A DNA stretch of 64,000 nucleotides, taken from Candidatus Marithrix sp. GTDB taxonomy: Bacteria; Pseudomonadota; Gammaproteobacteria; Beggiatoales; Beggiatoaceae. The position numbers and the translations under genes are program-made. The stretch spans positions 347,628 through 411,627 of the forward strand of contig JADGDS010000001.1 of the NCBI GenBank assembly GCA_016744775.1, written 5' to 3'. A model generated the notes under the pieces. It was not told the origin of the DNA. It made no database searches and worked only from the letters and a program-made list of their open reading frames with translations. This document shows positions 18,876 through 27,900 of the stretch, piece by piece (within the stretch, counting starts at the first letter, position 1; each line of letters opens with the position of its first letter).

Positions 18876-20369
18876 ATGATTACAAAATCAAAGTTGGAGC
18901 TTGGTCAATATTTTTTGACAAATTCTCCTGTAAGTTTGCATAATTACCATGCAGCTATGGATGCAGCACAAACGGTTATTATCGAAAAATTTGCTATACT
19001 TGAACAAGCTTATTCTGGTAAATCCATTGCTGCCTTACAGAGTGAACTGAAAGCCAGTTATGAATTTATGGAAGCTCAGTCATTACCTGATGTGATTGAA
19101 CAGATTGGTGAACAGATTGTTGAAAACTTAATTAATGTCAATAATCCCCATTGTATTGCGCATTTGCACTGCCCACCGCTTATTGCTTCTATTGCAGCAG
19201 AAGTAATTATCAGTGCTACCAACCAATCTATGGACTCATGGGATCAAAGTGCAGCCGCCACATTGGTTGAGCAGTATGTAGTTGATTGGTTCTGCAAGCA
19301 GTACAGTTTTGGAGAACAGGCTGATGGCGTTTTTACTAGCGGAGGAACGCAATCCAATTTTATGGGTTTACTTTTGGCCAGAGATTATGCCGCACAACAA
19401 CATTTTAATTGGTCAATTTCGGAACTAGGATTACCACCCGAAGCTAATAAATTTCGTATTATCTGTTCACAAGACAGCCATTTTAGCATTCGTAAAACTG
19501 CCCGTTTATTGGGTTTAGGTGATCAAGCAGTGGTTTCTTTGCCCCTTGACGAACATCACCATCTGTTGCCCAGTGTTGTTAGACAATGTTTTAAAACATT
19601 GACAGGTGAAGGACTTTTACCTATTGCTTTGGTTTCAACTGCTGGCACAACTGACTTCGGAACTATTTCGCCGTTAGAGGCTTTGGGCATTTGTGCGCAG
19701 GAACTTGGATTGTGGTTTCATGTAGATGCGGCTGTTGGTGGTGCCCTGATGTTTAGTGAGCAGCATAGGTACAGGTTGGCTGGTATTGAACTGGTCGATT
19801 CCTTGACTATAGATTTTCACAAACTGTTTTATCAGTCAATCAGTTGCAGTATGTTCCTAGTAAAGAACCGCGCTCATTTTAATCTCATGAAATTGAATGC
19901 AGATTATCTCAACCCAGAGTCAAATGCTGCAAATGGCCTTCCCGATTTGGTCTCCAAGTCTGTGCAAACCACTCGTCGTTTTGATGCTCTAAAGGTCTAT
20001 ATGACCCTGCAAGCTTATGGTAAAACAGTATTGGGTAATATTATAGATAGTGTTGTGGAATTAACTCAGCAATCTGCCCAACTAATTGAGGCAACAACAG
20101 ACTTTGAACTCGCCTTAGCACCATCTATCAATACCATAGTTTTTCGCTACCGACCTTCCACTACACCTGCTGGTAAGGACGAAGACCTTTGGTCTGATAC
20201 TGTTAATGATCGAATTCGCCTAGTATTATTGCAAACGGGGCAAGCGGTGATTGGCTACACAAAATTCAATGGACGTTCCTACTTAAAATTCACTCTAATG
20301 AATCCTATGACACGTTTAAATGATATTGAATCTTTATTGGTAAGAATGCGAGAAATATCATTACTATGA
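18876..20369 (+). CDS. PLP-dependent group II decarboxylase, probably L-2,4-diaminobutyrate decarboxylase
   Basis: 497 residues of the glutamate/aromatic-type decarboxylase fold. Visible are GVFTSGGTQSNFMGLLLARD, LVSTAGTTDFGTI, HVDAAVGG (cofactor aspartate) and DFHKLFYQ (the PLP lysine). Group II members include DABA decarboxylase, which releases CO2 from L-2,4-diaminobutyrate to give 1,3-diaminopropane. The assignment to that substrate comes mainly from the next gene, an aminotransferase of the DABA type, which starts inside this stop codon (ATGA overlap). Known pairs of this kind feed siderophores such as rhizobactin 1021 or make norspermidine. Here they may supply a building block for the cluster. 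Confidence 0.87.
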   Translation: MITKSKLELGQYFLTNSPVSLHNYHAAMDAAQTVIIEKFAILEQAYSGKSIAALQSELKASYEFMEAQSLPDVIEQIGEQIVENLINVNNPHCIAHLHCPPLIASIAAEVIISATNQSMDSWDQSAAATLVEQYVVDWFCKQYSFGEQADGVFTSGGTQSNFMGLLLARDYAAQQHFNWSISELGLPPEANKFRIICSQDSHFSIRKTARLLGLGDQAVVSLPLDEHHHLLPSVVRQCFKTLTGEGLLPIALVSTAGTTDFGTISPLEALGICAQELGLWFHVDAAVGGALMFSEQHRYRLAGIELVDSLTIDFHKLFYQSISCSMFLVKNRAHFNLMKLNADYLNPESNAANGLPDLVSKSVQTTRRFDALKVYMTLQAYGKTVLGNIIDSVVELTQQSAQLIEATTDFELALAPSINTIVFRYRPSTTPAGKDEDLWSDTVNDRIRLVLLQTGQAVIGYTKFNGRSYLKFTLMNPMTRLNDIESLLVRMREISLL

Positions 20370-21643
20370 GTACAGAAATCTTTACCGAAATAGAATCAAA
20401 TGTACGCTCCTATTGCCGGACATTTCCAGTTGTATTTACAAAAGCCAAAGAAGCAATTTTGTATGCTGAATCTGGAGAACACTATATCGACTTTTTCGCG
20501 GGAGCAGGTGCGCTGAACTATGGACATAATAATGATTATTTAAAGCAAAAACTAATTGAGTATTTGAGTGCAGATTTCATTACGCATGGCCTTGATATGT
20601 ACACTTCTGCCAAGCGTGAGTTCCTGATAGATTTCAACAAATATATCTTAAAACCGCGTAAGCTCGATTACAAAGTGCATTTTTGTGGTCCCACTGGCAC
20701 TAATGCGGTAGAGGCAGCCTTTAAATTAGCTAGGAAAGTCAAGAAACGTTCAGGTATATTTGCTTTTATGGGAGGATTTCATGGCATGACACTTGGCAGT
20801 CTGGCGGCAACTGGTAATAAATATAATCGTGCAGCGGCTGGTGTGCCTCTGAACAATATTACCTTTATGCCCTATCCACATGGTTTTATGACTTCCTTTG
20901 ATACTATTGAGTATATCAGTAATGTCCTAAACGACCCCAACTCTGGCATTGAAAAACCGGCAGCCATTATTCTCGAAACAATCCAAGCAGAAGGTGGTGT
21001 TATTGTTGCTTCCAGCGAATGGTTACGTCGCCTTAAAACCCTGTGTGAACAACATGATATTTTGCTGATTTGTGATGATATTCAAACAGGTTGTGGGCGT
21101 ACTGGTACATTTTTTTCTTTTGAACGCGCAGGGATTACACCAGACATAGTATTATTATCGAAATCTATCAGTGGCTATGGTATCCCATTTTCACTAGCAC
21201 TTTACAAACCAGAACTGGATGTATGGGAACCAGCAGAACATAATGGTACCTTCCGTGGCAATCAACTTGCCTTCGTAACTGGCGCGGCGGCATTAGAACA
21301 TTATTGGTCTAATAATAAGTTAGTGGATGAAGTCAAACAAAAAGAAAGTTATCTGCGTATTTTTATGGAAAACGAAATTCAGTCGCTATGCCCAAAAATT
21401 GAGATACGTGGTCTTGGTTTAATCTGGGGTATTGATATGTCAAGATTGGACAAGCCTAATTTGGCACAGACTGTAACGGAACGTTGCTTTGCTTCAGGAC
21501 TTGTCATAGAACGCTGCGGTAGAAACGATCAGGTGATTAAGCTCTTACCGCCACTTATTATTAATCAAAAATTACTAGTTAAAGGATGCCAGATACTAAA
21601 ACAGGCACTTATGGAAACCATAGAAAGCAATCTAGTAATTTAG
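20366..21643 (+). CDS. Diaminobutyrate--2-oxoglutarate aminotransferase (EctB/RhbA-like)
   Basis: 425 residues of class III aminotransferase. FCGPTGTNAVEAAFKLAR, GGFHGMTLGSLAATGN, ICDDIQTGCGRTGTFFSFE, LSKSISGYGIP (PLP lysine) and EHNGTFRGNQLAF match EctB-type enzymes closely. They convert aspartate semialdehyde to L-2,4-diaminobutyrate using glutamate. No ectA or ectC is nearby, so ectoine synthesis is unlikely; with the overlapping decarboxylase the output should be 1,3-diaminopropane. It is the last gene of the operon that starts with the P-type ATPase, and only 21 bp separate it from the DUF58 gene. Confidence 0.92.
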   Translation: MSTEIFTEIESNVRSYCRTFPVVFTKAKEAILYAESGEHYIDFFAGAGALNYGHNNDYLKQKLIEYLSADFITHGLDMYTSAKREFLIDFNKYILKPRKLDYKVHFCGPTGTNAVEAAFKLARKVKKRSGIFAFMGGFHGMTLGSLAATGNKYNRAAAGVPLNNITFMPYPHGFMTSFDTIEYISNVLNDPNSGIEKPAAIILETIQAEGGVIVASSEWLRRLKTLCEQHDILLICDDIQTGCGRTGTFFSFERAGITPDIVLLSKSISGYGIPFSLALYKPELDVWEPAEHNGTFRGNQLAFVTGAAALEHYWSNNKLVDEVKQKESYLRIFMENEIQSLCPKIEIRGLGLIWGIDMSRLDKPNLAQTVTERCFASGLVIERCGRNDQVIKLLPPLIINQKLLVKGCQILKQALMETIESNLVI

Positions 21644-21664
21644 GCAAAAAACACTTTGAAAAAT

Positions 21665-22543
21665 ATGAAAGTTTCTCTTGAAGAATTAATTCAATTAAGA
21701 TGGCAAGCACGAAGTTTAAGTTTTTCCAGTCGTAAAAAAGCTATGGCAATCATGGGTGGTTCTCATCATTCAGGATTCCGTGGTCATGGAATGGACTTTT
21801 TAGAAACACGTCGCTATTTGCCCGGCGACGATGTACGTGCTATAGATTGGCGAGTAACAGCTCGTTTAAAAAAAACACATACTAAAGTATTTACTGAAGA
21901 GCGAGAGCGTCCGATTTTTATTTTAGTAGATTATAGTTCTAGTATGTTTTTTGGTACACGCAAGACTTTTAAGTCTGTAATTGCTGCCAAAGCGGCAGCT
22001 TTATTAGCATGGGCTGCTGTTGAACAGGGTGATAGAGTTGGCGGATTAGTATTTTCCAGTGATAAATCTTATCAATTACGCCCACAAGGTGGAAGGCATG
22101 GAGTATTACGTTTATTAAACGCCTTAATTCAACCTATTTCAGTTTCTAATGATGATAAATCTAATTTAACTAATGCCTTAGTACAATTACGACGAGTTAC
22201 TCATCCCGGCAGCCTAATTTTTATTATTAGTGATTTTCAATCAATGGATAAACAAGCAGAAAAACATTTAACTAAATTAGCACGTCATAATCATATTATG
22301 GGTTTATTTATCTATGATCAAATGGAAAAAACTCTGCCTCCACCGGGAACTTATGATATAACTAATGGTCAACAATACGGAATAATTAATAGTAATTCTA
22401 AGCAATTACAAGAAAATTATCAGCAACAATTTGAACAACGCGATTCTGATTTAAAAACATTCTTTCAACAACGACAATTGCAATTTGTATCTTTAGCCAC
22501 AGATCAGGAAATAGTTGAAAGTATTAAAGTTATACTGGCTTAA
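21665..22543 (+). CDS. DUF58 protein with a von Willebrand A-like fold
   Basis: About 292 residues. The defining DUF58 stretch is clear: RRYLPGDDVRAIDWRVTAR, followed by RPIFILVDYSSSMFFG (a MIDAS-like DxSxS) and GDRVGGLVFS. Family members normally sit directly behind a MoxR AAA+ ATPase and act with it in assembly of membrane or periplasmic complexes. No MoxR gene lies near here; the preceding genes belong to the biosynthetic cluster. The frame can also start at TTG 21656, but ATG 21665 is preferred. From here on the DNA looks more AT-rich than in the cluster. Confidence 0.87.
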   Translation: MKVSLEELIQLRWQARSLSFSSRKKAMAIMGGSHHSGFRGHGMDFLETRRYLPGDDVRAIDWRVTARLKKTHTKVFTEERERPIFILVDYSSSMFFGTRKTFKSVIAAKAAALLAWAAVEQGDRVGGLVFSSDKSYQLRPQGGRHGVLRLLNALIQPISVSNDDKSNLTNALVQLRRVTHPGSLIFIISDFQSMDKQAEKHLTKLARHNHIMGLFIYDQMEKTLPPPGTYDITNGQQYGIINSNSKQLQENYQQQFEQRDSDLKTFFQQRQLQFVSLATDQEIVESIKVILA

Positions 22544-22574
22544 AGACCATCCAATAAAGATTTGCCAGCGGAAT

Positions 22575-23165
22575 CTAAAGCTCTTTTTTTAATCTACTAA
22601 GTGATTGTGGTGTGATACCCAGATAAGTAGCAATATGATATTGTGGTACTTTATCTAATAAATAAGGTGTTTGATTTCTAAAATCCTCAAATCTCTCTTT
22701 AGCTGTTTTTGTTAATCTATTAATCGCTGCATTATGGGTATGAGAGTATGCTAATTCTGCCATTAATCTTCCAAATTTTTCACCTTTTTTTGAATTATTG
22801 TACAAAAATTGTAGATCATTATAAGTTAGCGATAATAATTCGCAATCTTCTAAAACTTCAAAGCTGATTTTTGATTCATTTTGATTTATAAAACTATCAT
22901 AATCTACAGCATATACATTGGTCATTTTTGAATTGGTATCATTAAAACAAATATTCCAAGTATAATCTTTGCCATTTTCATCTATAATATAAGCTCTTAT
23001 AATACCATTATTAATAAACATTAATTTGGTGCAAACATCTCCAGCATAATGGATTATTTCACCTTTTTTATACTGAAACTTTTTTAATTTGGATTTAAAT
23101 AATGTCCACTCAATCATATTAAGAGATACATATTTATCCATAAACTTTTTATATTTTGTAAACAT
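22575..23165 (-). CDS. Crp/Fnr-family transcriptional regulator
   Basis: About 196 residues from ATG 23165. Residues 20-130 form a cyclic-nucleotide-binding-like barrel (KKGEIIHYAGDVC, FINNGIIRAYIIDENGKDYT), followed by a helix and a C-terminal HTH (HIATYLGITPQSLSRLKKEL). That HTH wording, with the protein ending directly after it, is common in Bacteroidetes-type Crp regulators and may indicate transfer. It lacks the Fnr cysteine cluster. The longer frame to 23282 is antisense to pilT and is rejected. Its ATG and the pilT ATG share a CATG, so the two divergent genes have no space between them. The target is unknown. Confidence 0.82.
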   Translation of the reverse strand: MFTKYKKFMDKYVSLNMIEWTLFKSKLKKFQYKKGEIIHYAGDVCTKLMFINNGIIRAYIIDENGKDYTWNICFNDTNSKMTNVYAVDYDSFINQNESKISFEVLEDCELLSLTYNDLQFLYNNSKKGEKFGRLMAELAYSHTHNAAINRLTKTAKERFEDFRNQTPYLLDKVPQYHIATYLGITPQSLSRLKKEL

Positions 23166-24135
23166 GAATATCATAGATTTATTGAAAGATAGTGTAGCTA
23201 ATGGTATTTCTGATGTACATTTATCAGCAGGAATGCCACCTATGGTGCGTCTTGACGGTGATTTAACAAGATTAGATACCACTATTCTTGATAATAGTCA
23301 AGTGGGCGATATGATTCATCAGATTATGGATGATAAGCAGCGTCAACGCTATGCACAAGGTTTAGAATCTGATTTTGCTTTTTCTATAGATAAGCTGGCA
23401 CGATTTCGTGTCAATGCTTATTATCATAATCGCGGTGTAGGAGCGGCAATTCGTATTTTGCCAGTAGAAATTCCAAGTTTAGAACATGCGCCATCTATTT
23501 TTAAAGAATTTGCCCTGATGGATAAAGGTTTGATTATAGTGACTGGAAGTACTGGTTCTGGTAAATCAACGACTTTAGCAGCAATCTTAAATGAGCGTAA
23601 TGAAAAACATAAAGGGCATATTTTAACACTTGAAGATCCGATTGAATTTATTCATCATAGCAAAACTAGCTTAGTTACACAACGTGAGATAGAACGCGAT
23701 ACAAATAGCTTTGCAACCGCATTAAGGGCGGCTTTGCGTCAGGATCCAGATGTTATTTTAGTAGGGGAATTGCGTGATTTAGAAACTATCCGTTTAGCCT
23801 TATCAGCGGCAGAAACTGGACATTTAGTATTAGCAACTTTGCATAGTAATTCAGCAATAAAAACTATTGATCGTATTATAGAAGTATTTCCAGCGGCTGA
23901 GAAAGATATGATTCGTAATATGTTATCAGAATCTTTACAAGCAGTTATTGCACAAAACTTATTGAAAAAAGGAAAGGGAGAAGCAGGGCGTATTGCCGTT
24001 TATGAAATTCTAGTTGCCACACCAGCAGTACGTAATTTAATTAGAGAACATAAAATAGCTCAAATCTATTCAGCAATGCAAACCGGCAAAAAATTTGGAA
24101 TGCAAACTATGGATCAACAATTAGGCTATAATTGA
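23164..24135 (+). CDS. pilT: Type IV pilus retraction ATPase PilT
   Basis: About 323 residues. The protein opens with MNIIDLLKDSVANGISDVHL, the usual PilT start, which fixes ATG 23164 over the longer frame from 23089. GSTGSGKSTTLAAILNERN is Walker A, TLEDPIEF the Asp box, VGELRDLETIRLALSAAETG Walker B, and HLVLATLHSNSA the His box. The FPAAEKDMIRNMLSESLQAV region fits PilT/PilU. It powers retraction of type IV pili for twitching and DNA uptake from the cytoplasmic side of the pilus machine. No pilU follows. The preceding regulator gene starts at the same CATG on the other strand. Confidence 0.94.
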   Translation: MNIIDLLKDSVANGISDVHLSAGMPPMVRLDGDLTRLDTTILDNSQVGDMIHQIMDDKQRQRYAQGLESDFAFSIDKLARFRVNAYYHNRGVGAAIRILPVEIPSLEHAPSIFKEFALMDKGLIIVTGSTGSGKSTTLAAILNERNEKHKGHILTLEDPIEFIHHSKTSLVTQREIERDTNSFATALRAALRQDPDVILVGELRDLETIRLALSAAETGHLVLATLHSNSAIKTIDRIIEVFPAAEKDMIRNMLSESLQAVIAQNLLKKGKGEAGRIAVYEILVATPAVRNLIREHKIAQIYSAMQTGKKFGMQTMDQQLGYN

Positions 24136-24159
24136 AATTTTAATTTAATGGAAAAACAA

Positions 24160-24897
24160 ATGAAAAAATCTTTAATTTTTATTGCAAGTGCTTTATTAAT
24201 CAGCGGATGTGACTCTGAACATGAGTCTAAACATTGGGGATATTCAGGAGATGAAAGCCCTAAACATTGGGGCGAATTACATAAGGATTATGGCTTATGT
24301 TCTAGTGGCAAAAATCAATCGCCAATTGATCTAAAAAGTTTTATTGAATCTGATTTGGCAGCCATTGAATTTAATTATAGTACTTTAGTTAGCGACATAG
24401 TTAATAATGGGCATACTGTTCAAGCCAATTATGCGGCTGGAAGTAGTATTACATTGAATGGGCATAACTTTGAATTAAAACAATTTCACTTTCACACTCC
24501 TAGTGAAAACCATATTAATGGTAAATCATATCCTATGGAAGCACATTTAGTTCATGCTGATAAAACTGGTAATTTAGCAGTTGTGGCTGTGATGTTTGAA
24601 CAAAGTGTTGCTAATTCTGCAATGGCTGATTTGTGGAAACAAATACCGAAAAAGGCTGGAGATAAAGATTCATTATCATCAAAAGTGAATGTTAGCAATT
24701 TATTACCAGAAAATAAGGATTATTACCGTTTTAATGGTTCTTTAACAACACCCCCTTGTACAGAAGGTGTTGTATGGTTAGTGATGAAAAATTCAGTTTC
24801 TGTATCTAAACAACAGATTGAAACATTTTCTAATGTAATGCACCATGCAAATAATCGCCCTGTTCAAGCAATGAATGCACGCCCTGTGTTGGAATAG
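24160..24897 (+). CDS. Alpha-class carbonic anhydrase, predicted lipoprotein
   Basis: About 245 residues. MKKSLIFIASALLISGC is a lipoprotein signal with lipobox ISGC. The mature protein has HWGYSGDESPKHWGEL, NQSPIDL, the zinc histidines in FHFHTPSENH and EAHLVH, and SLTTPPCTEGVVW: all hallmarks of an active alpha-carbonic anhydrase. It hydrates CO2 at the cell envelope, useful for an organism that fixes or concentrates inorganic carbon. ATG 24160 is chosen over 24148 because GGAA at 24150 makes a fitting ribosome binding site and the signal peptide starts there. Confidence 0.95.
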   Translation: MKKSLIFIASALLISGCDSEHESKHWGYSGDESPKHWGELHKDYGLCSSGKNQSPIDLKSFIESDLAAIEFNYSTLVSDIVNNGHTVQANYAAGSSITLNGHNFELKQFHFHTPSENHINGKSYPMEAHLVHADKTGNLAVVAVMFEQSVANSAMADLWKQIPKKAGDKDSLSSKVNVSNLLPENKDYYRFNGSLTTPPCTEGVVWLVMKNSVSVSKQQIETFSNVMHHANNRPVQAMNARPVLE

Positions 24898-24909
24898 TAA
24901 ATTATAGAG

Positions 24910-24933
24910 GGGGCAACCATAAAGGATTGCCCC
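24910..24933. terminator. Hairpin between convergent genes
   Basis: GGGGCAA (24910-24916) pairs with TTGCCCC (24927-24933) around a 10-base loop, just after the carbonic anhydrase stop and before the convergent secreted-protein gene. No strong T-tract follows on either strand, so this is a likely but unproven terminator. Confidence 0.55.
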
Positions 24934-24941
24934 TGCATAAC

Positions 24942-24983
24942 ATTATTTCATCTCTGGAAAGTTACCAAATTCCACATTAGGGA
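24942..24983 (-). pseudogene. 42-bp remnant of the 3' end of a module-protein gene
   Basis: These 42 bases match 29833-29874 exactly; that second copy is the last coding part of the gene at 29834 plus its stop. Read on the minus strand the piece ends NVEFGNFPEMK and a stop, the typical end of the two-repeat module. Nothing else of that gene is present here. It lies 14 bp beyond the stop of the 1307-residue relative, so it looks like a scar of duplication and deletion among tandem paralogues. Confidence 0.8.
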
Positions 24984-24997
24984 TGTTATTTTGGATT

Positions 24998-27900
24998 TTA
25001 TTTATCAGTAAATGGATTTTTTTGGTATTCAGGATAATTACCAAACTTAATATCAGGGAATGCATGACTACCTTGTTCATTTTTATCAACAGCTTCAATA
25101 CCGAATTGTGTTGAAGCTGGTCCAAAAAGATCTTTATAAGAGATAGCTGTACCTGCTCCTAATGCCCCCCTTGGATAAGTAAGGGTAATCTTATAGACTT
25201 GATCTCCATTATCTAATTCTCCAATATAGAGCATTATCTTATGAAAAACATCTTCACCTATAGCATTTGATTTCGCAATTACTCTTTTTATAGGTAGTTT
25301 TCCCTGTCTAACAATCGCTATTACGTCAAATTCAGTATCACCAAAATCCAATTTGGCAGGGGAATAACCAGCCATAATAACTTGCGGATCATTACGTCGC
25401 GTATTATCATAGTTTATAGAAGTAGCAGATTGCTTATTTACAGTTTGAGAAGGATAGTTACCAACCATTAAATATGGATATATATGAGAATATTGTTGAA
25501 GATTATCAATTGCCTCAATATTAAATTGTCCCGGTTGTGAACCCCATGTCGTTGAGATTGTTGTATTACCAATACTGCGATCATAAGCATAGGATACTTT
25601 ATAAACTTCATCCCCATTAGGCAATATTCCTGCTCGTGACATTTTTATACCAATATCCGCTAGATTTATATTATCATTACTACTCATATCCGCATCCTGA
25701 AATCTAACTGTATGTATAGGATTAACCCCCCGTCTTACAATAGCTACAACATCATATCTATCATCTGTATTTAAATTTATTTGGCTGGGGCTGATACCAG
25801 CTGCAATAATTTGTGGACTAACACGAGCTGTATCATTATAAGGTTTTACAATTTCAATTGTTTGGCTCACTATGTTAGTTTCACCTCGATTATCAGTTAC
25901 TTGAAGTTCAATGTTATATCTACCTTCTTTTAAAGACAGATTCGCGTTTTCACCTAATGTTTCTCTATTACCACCAACAAACCACTCATATTCTCTAATA
26001 TTACCATCTTCATCCATAGATTCACTTGCATCAAGTTTAACTTTTATTGGTTGACCAAACATTATACTATAGGAAAATTTGGCAGTTGGAGAACAATTTA
26101 CTTCAATATATTTTTTCGCAGAACCATATACTTTTCCATTATTTTCAATATTTAATGTAATTGTATATGGTTTTTCACTACATTTATCGAATCTTATACT
26201 TGCTTCTTTTCCTGTAGCTGTTTGCCCATCAGATGTTTTCCATTTATAGTTATCATTTGAAAGTGAATTACCGAATGGATCCTGAGTATTAATCGCTGTT
26301 ACAGTTACAGTTAATGGAACATTTCCTTTTGAAGAAGATAGATTAAATCCTTCTACTTTATAATGTCCAAGTTGTGTCACAGTAACTTTTTTACCAGCAA
26401 TTGTCAAAACTGCTTCACGAGCTAAGTTTTTAGGATTAGTTTCTACCCAATAATTGACTATACCACCTCTAGAATGCTTAGGAGTACTTCTAATATCAAC
26501 CCATTTATTATTTTCATCATTTACAGCATTCCATTCACAACCTTTATTAGTTGTAACTTTTAAACTATAACCATCCTCTTCATACGAATGTGGATTATTT
26601 TTTTGTTCGACAGTATATTGACAAGTATCAAATTTAGCTTTTATTGTTTCATCTTGAGTTATTTCAAATCTACAACTACCAAGGCTGTGACAATCAGCAG
26701 CTTCCCAACCTTTAAATAAAGAACCTGCATCTGCTTTAGCAAATAAGTTTACTTTCGTAGTTTCAATATAGTTTTCTGAACAATCAGAACCACAATTAAT
26801 ACCCATATCTGTGGGTAGTTCCTGATCATTTTCTAATTCTTTATCAGTAATAATTCCATTACCAGTTCCTTCCTTATTGATTGTAATAGTATAACTCTTA
26901 CCAACTAATACTTCTATATCTTTAGTATTATTATTGCTTTTTGCACCATCATTATCAGTTACTTCTAAACTTATCTTATAAGTTCCTGATTTTTTAAATG
27001 TCATATTAGCATATGGGCTAGAACTAGAAACAGTTTGACCATTAGAGACATACCAATCGTATTTTGATATACGACCATCATCATCTGTTGAACAACTACC
27101 ATCTAAACTCACTTCTAATCCCGGTTCACCTTTTTTAGGTGTTACTTCTTTAATACATGCAGTAGGTAGTGTAGTATAATTGACGCTTGCTGTTAAACCA
27201 TCATTATCTGTAACTGTTAATTTTATTACATCTTTAATACTATTAACAGTAGCACTAGCTTTTTGACCATTTATAATATTTCCATTTACTAACCACTGAT
27301 AATCAATAATTGAACCATCAGGATCATTAGATTTACTTCCATCTAATTGCACAGTTAGAGGAAATGTATCCCATTCATCTTTAGGAGGATCTACTTCGAT
27401 TTGAGCTATAGGCTTAGCTTTAACTGTTAAAGTTTTTATTAATTGGGAAATGGCAGTATTACTGTCTTTCACTCTGAGTTTAACATTAAACGTTCCATGT
27501 TCTTTAAAGGTATAAGAAGTTGGATTACCAAAAAATGGAGTTCCATTATTTACAGACCATTCATAATCAACAATTGGATTATTTCCTACTCTAGATTCAC
27601 TAGCATCTAATTCTACGGTTAAAGGAGCAACACCATCTGCAAAAGTCATTGTAAATTTTGCTTGTAGATCAAGATCTATAATTTGTAACAAAATTGGTGA
27701 TGAAGTTGCTACTGCACCACCAGTAGCATTTTGCAATATTAAGCTAAAGCTTTCATTACCTTCACTGAGTTCATCTTCATTGATTTGTACTGTGAAAGTT
27801 TTAGAACTGTTGTCTCCATCACCCCAAGTTAAAGTACCTGATACAGGAGTATAATCATTGTTTCCGGCAGAGCCTTCCTTGCTAGCATAATCTACAGATA

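Noticed and set aside
20366..21643. Ectoine synthesis (ectB)
   Set aside because: No ectA or ectC is near, and the overlapping decarboxylase points to 1,3-diaminopropane.
22575..23282. Longer Crp-like regulator starting at 23282
   Set aside because: The added residues are antisense to the conserved start of pilT and do not resemble the family.
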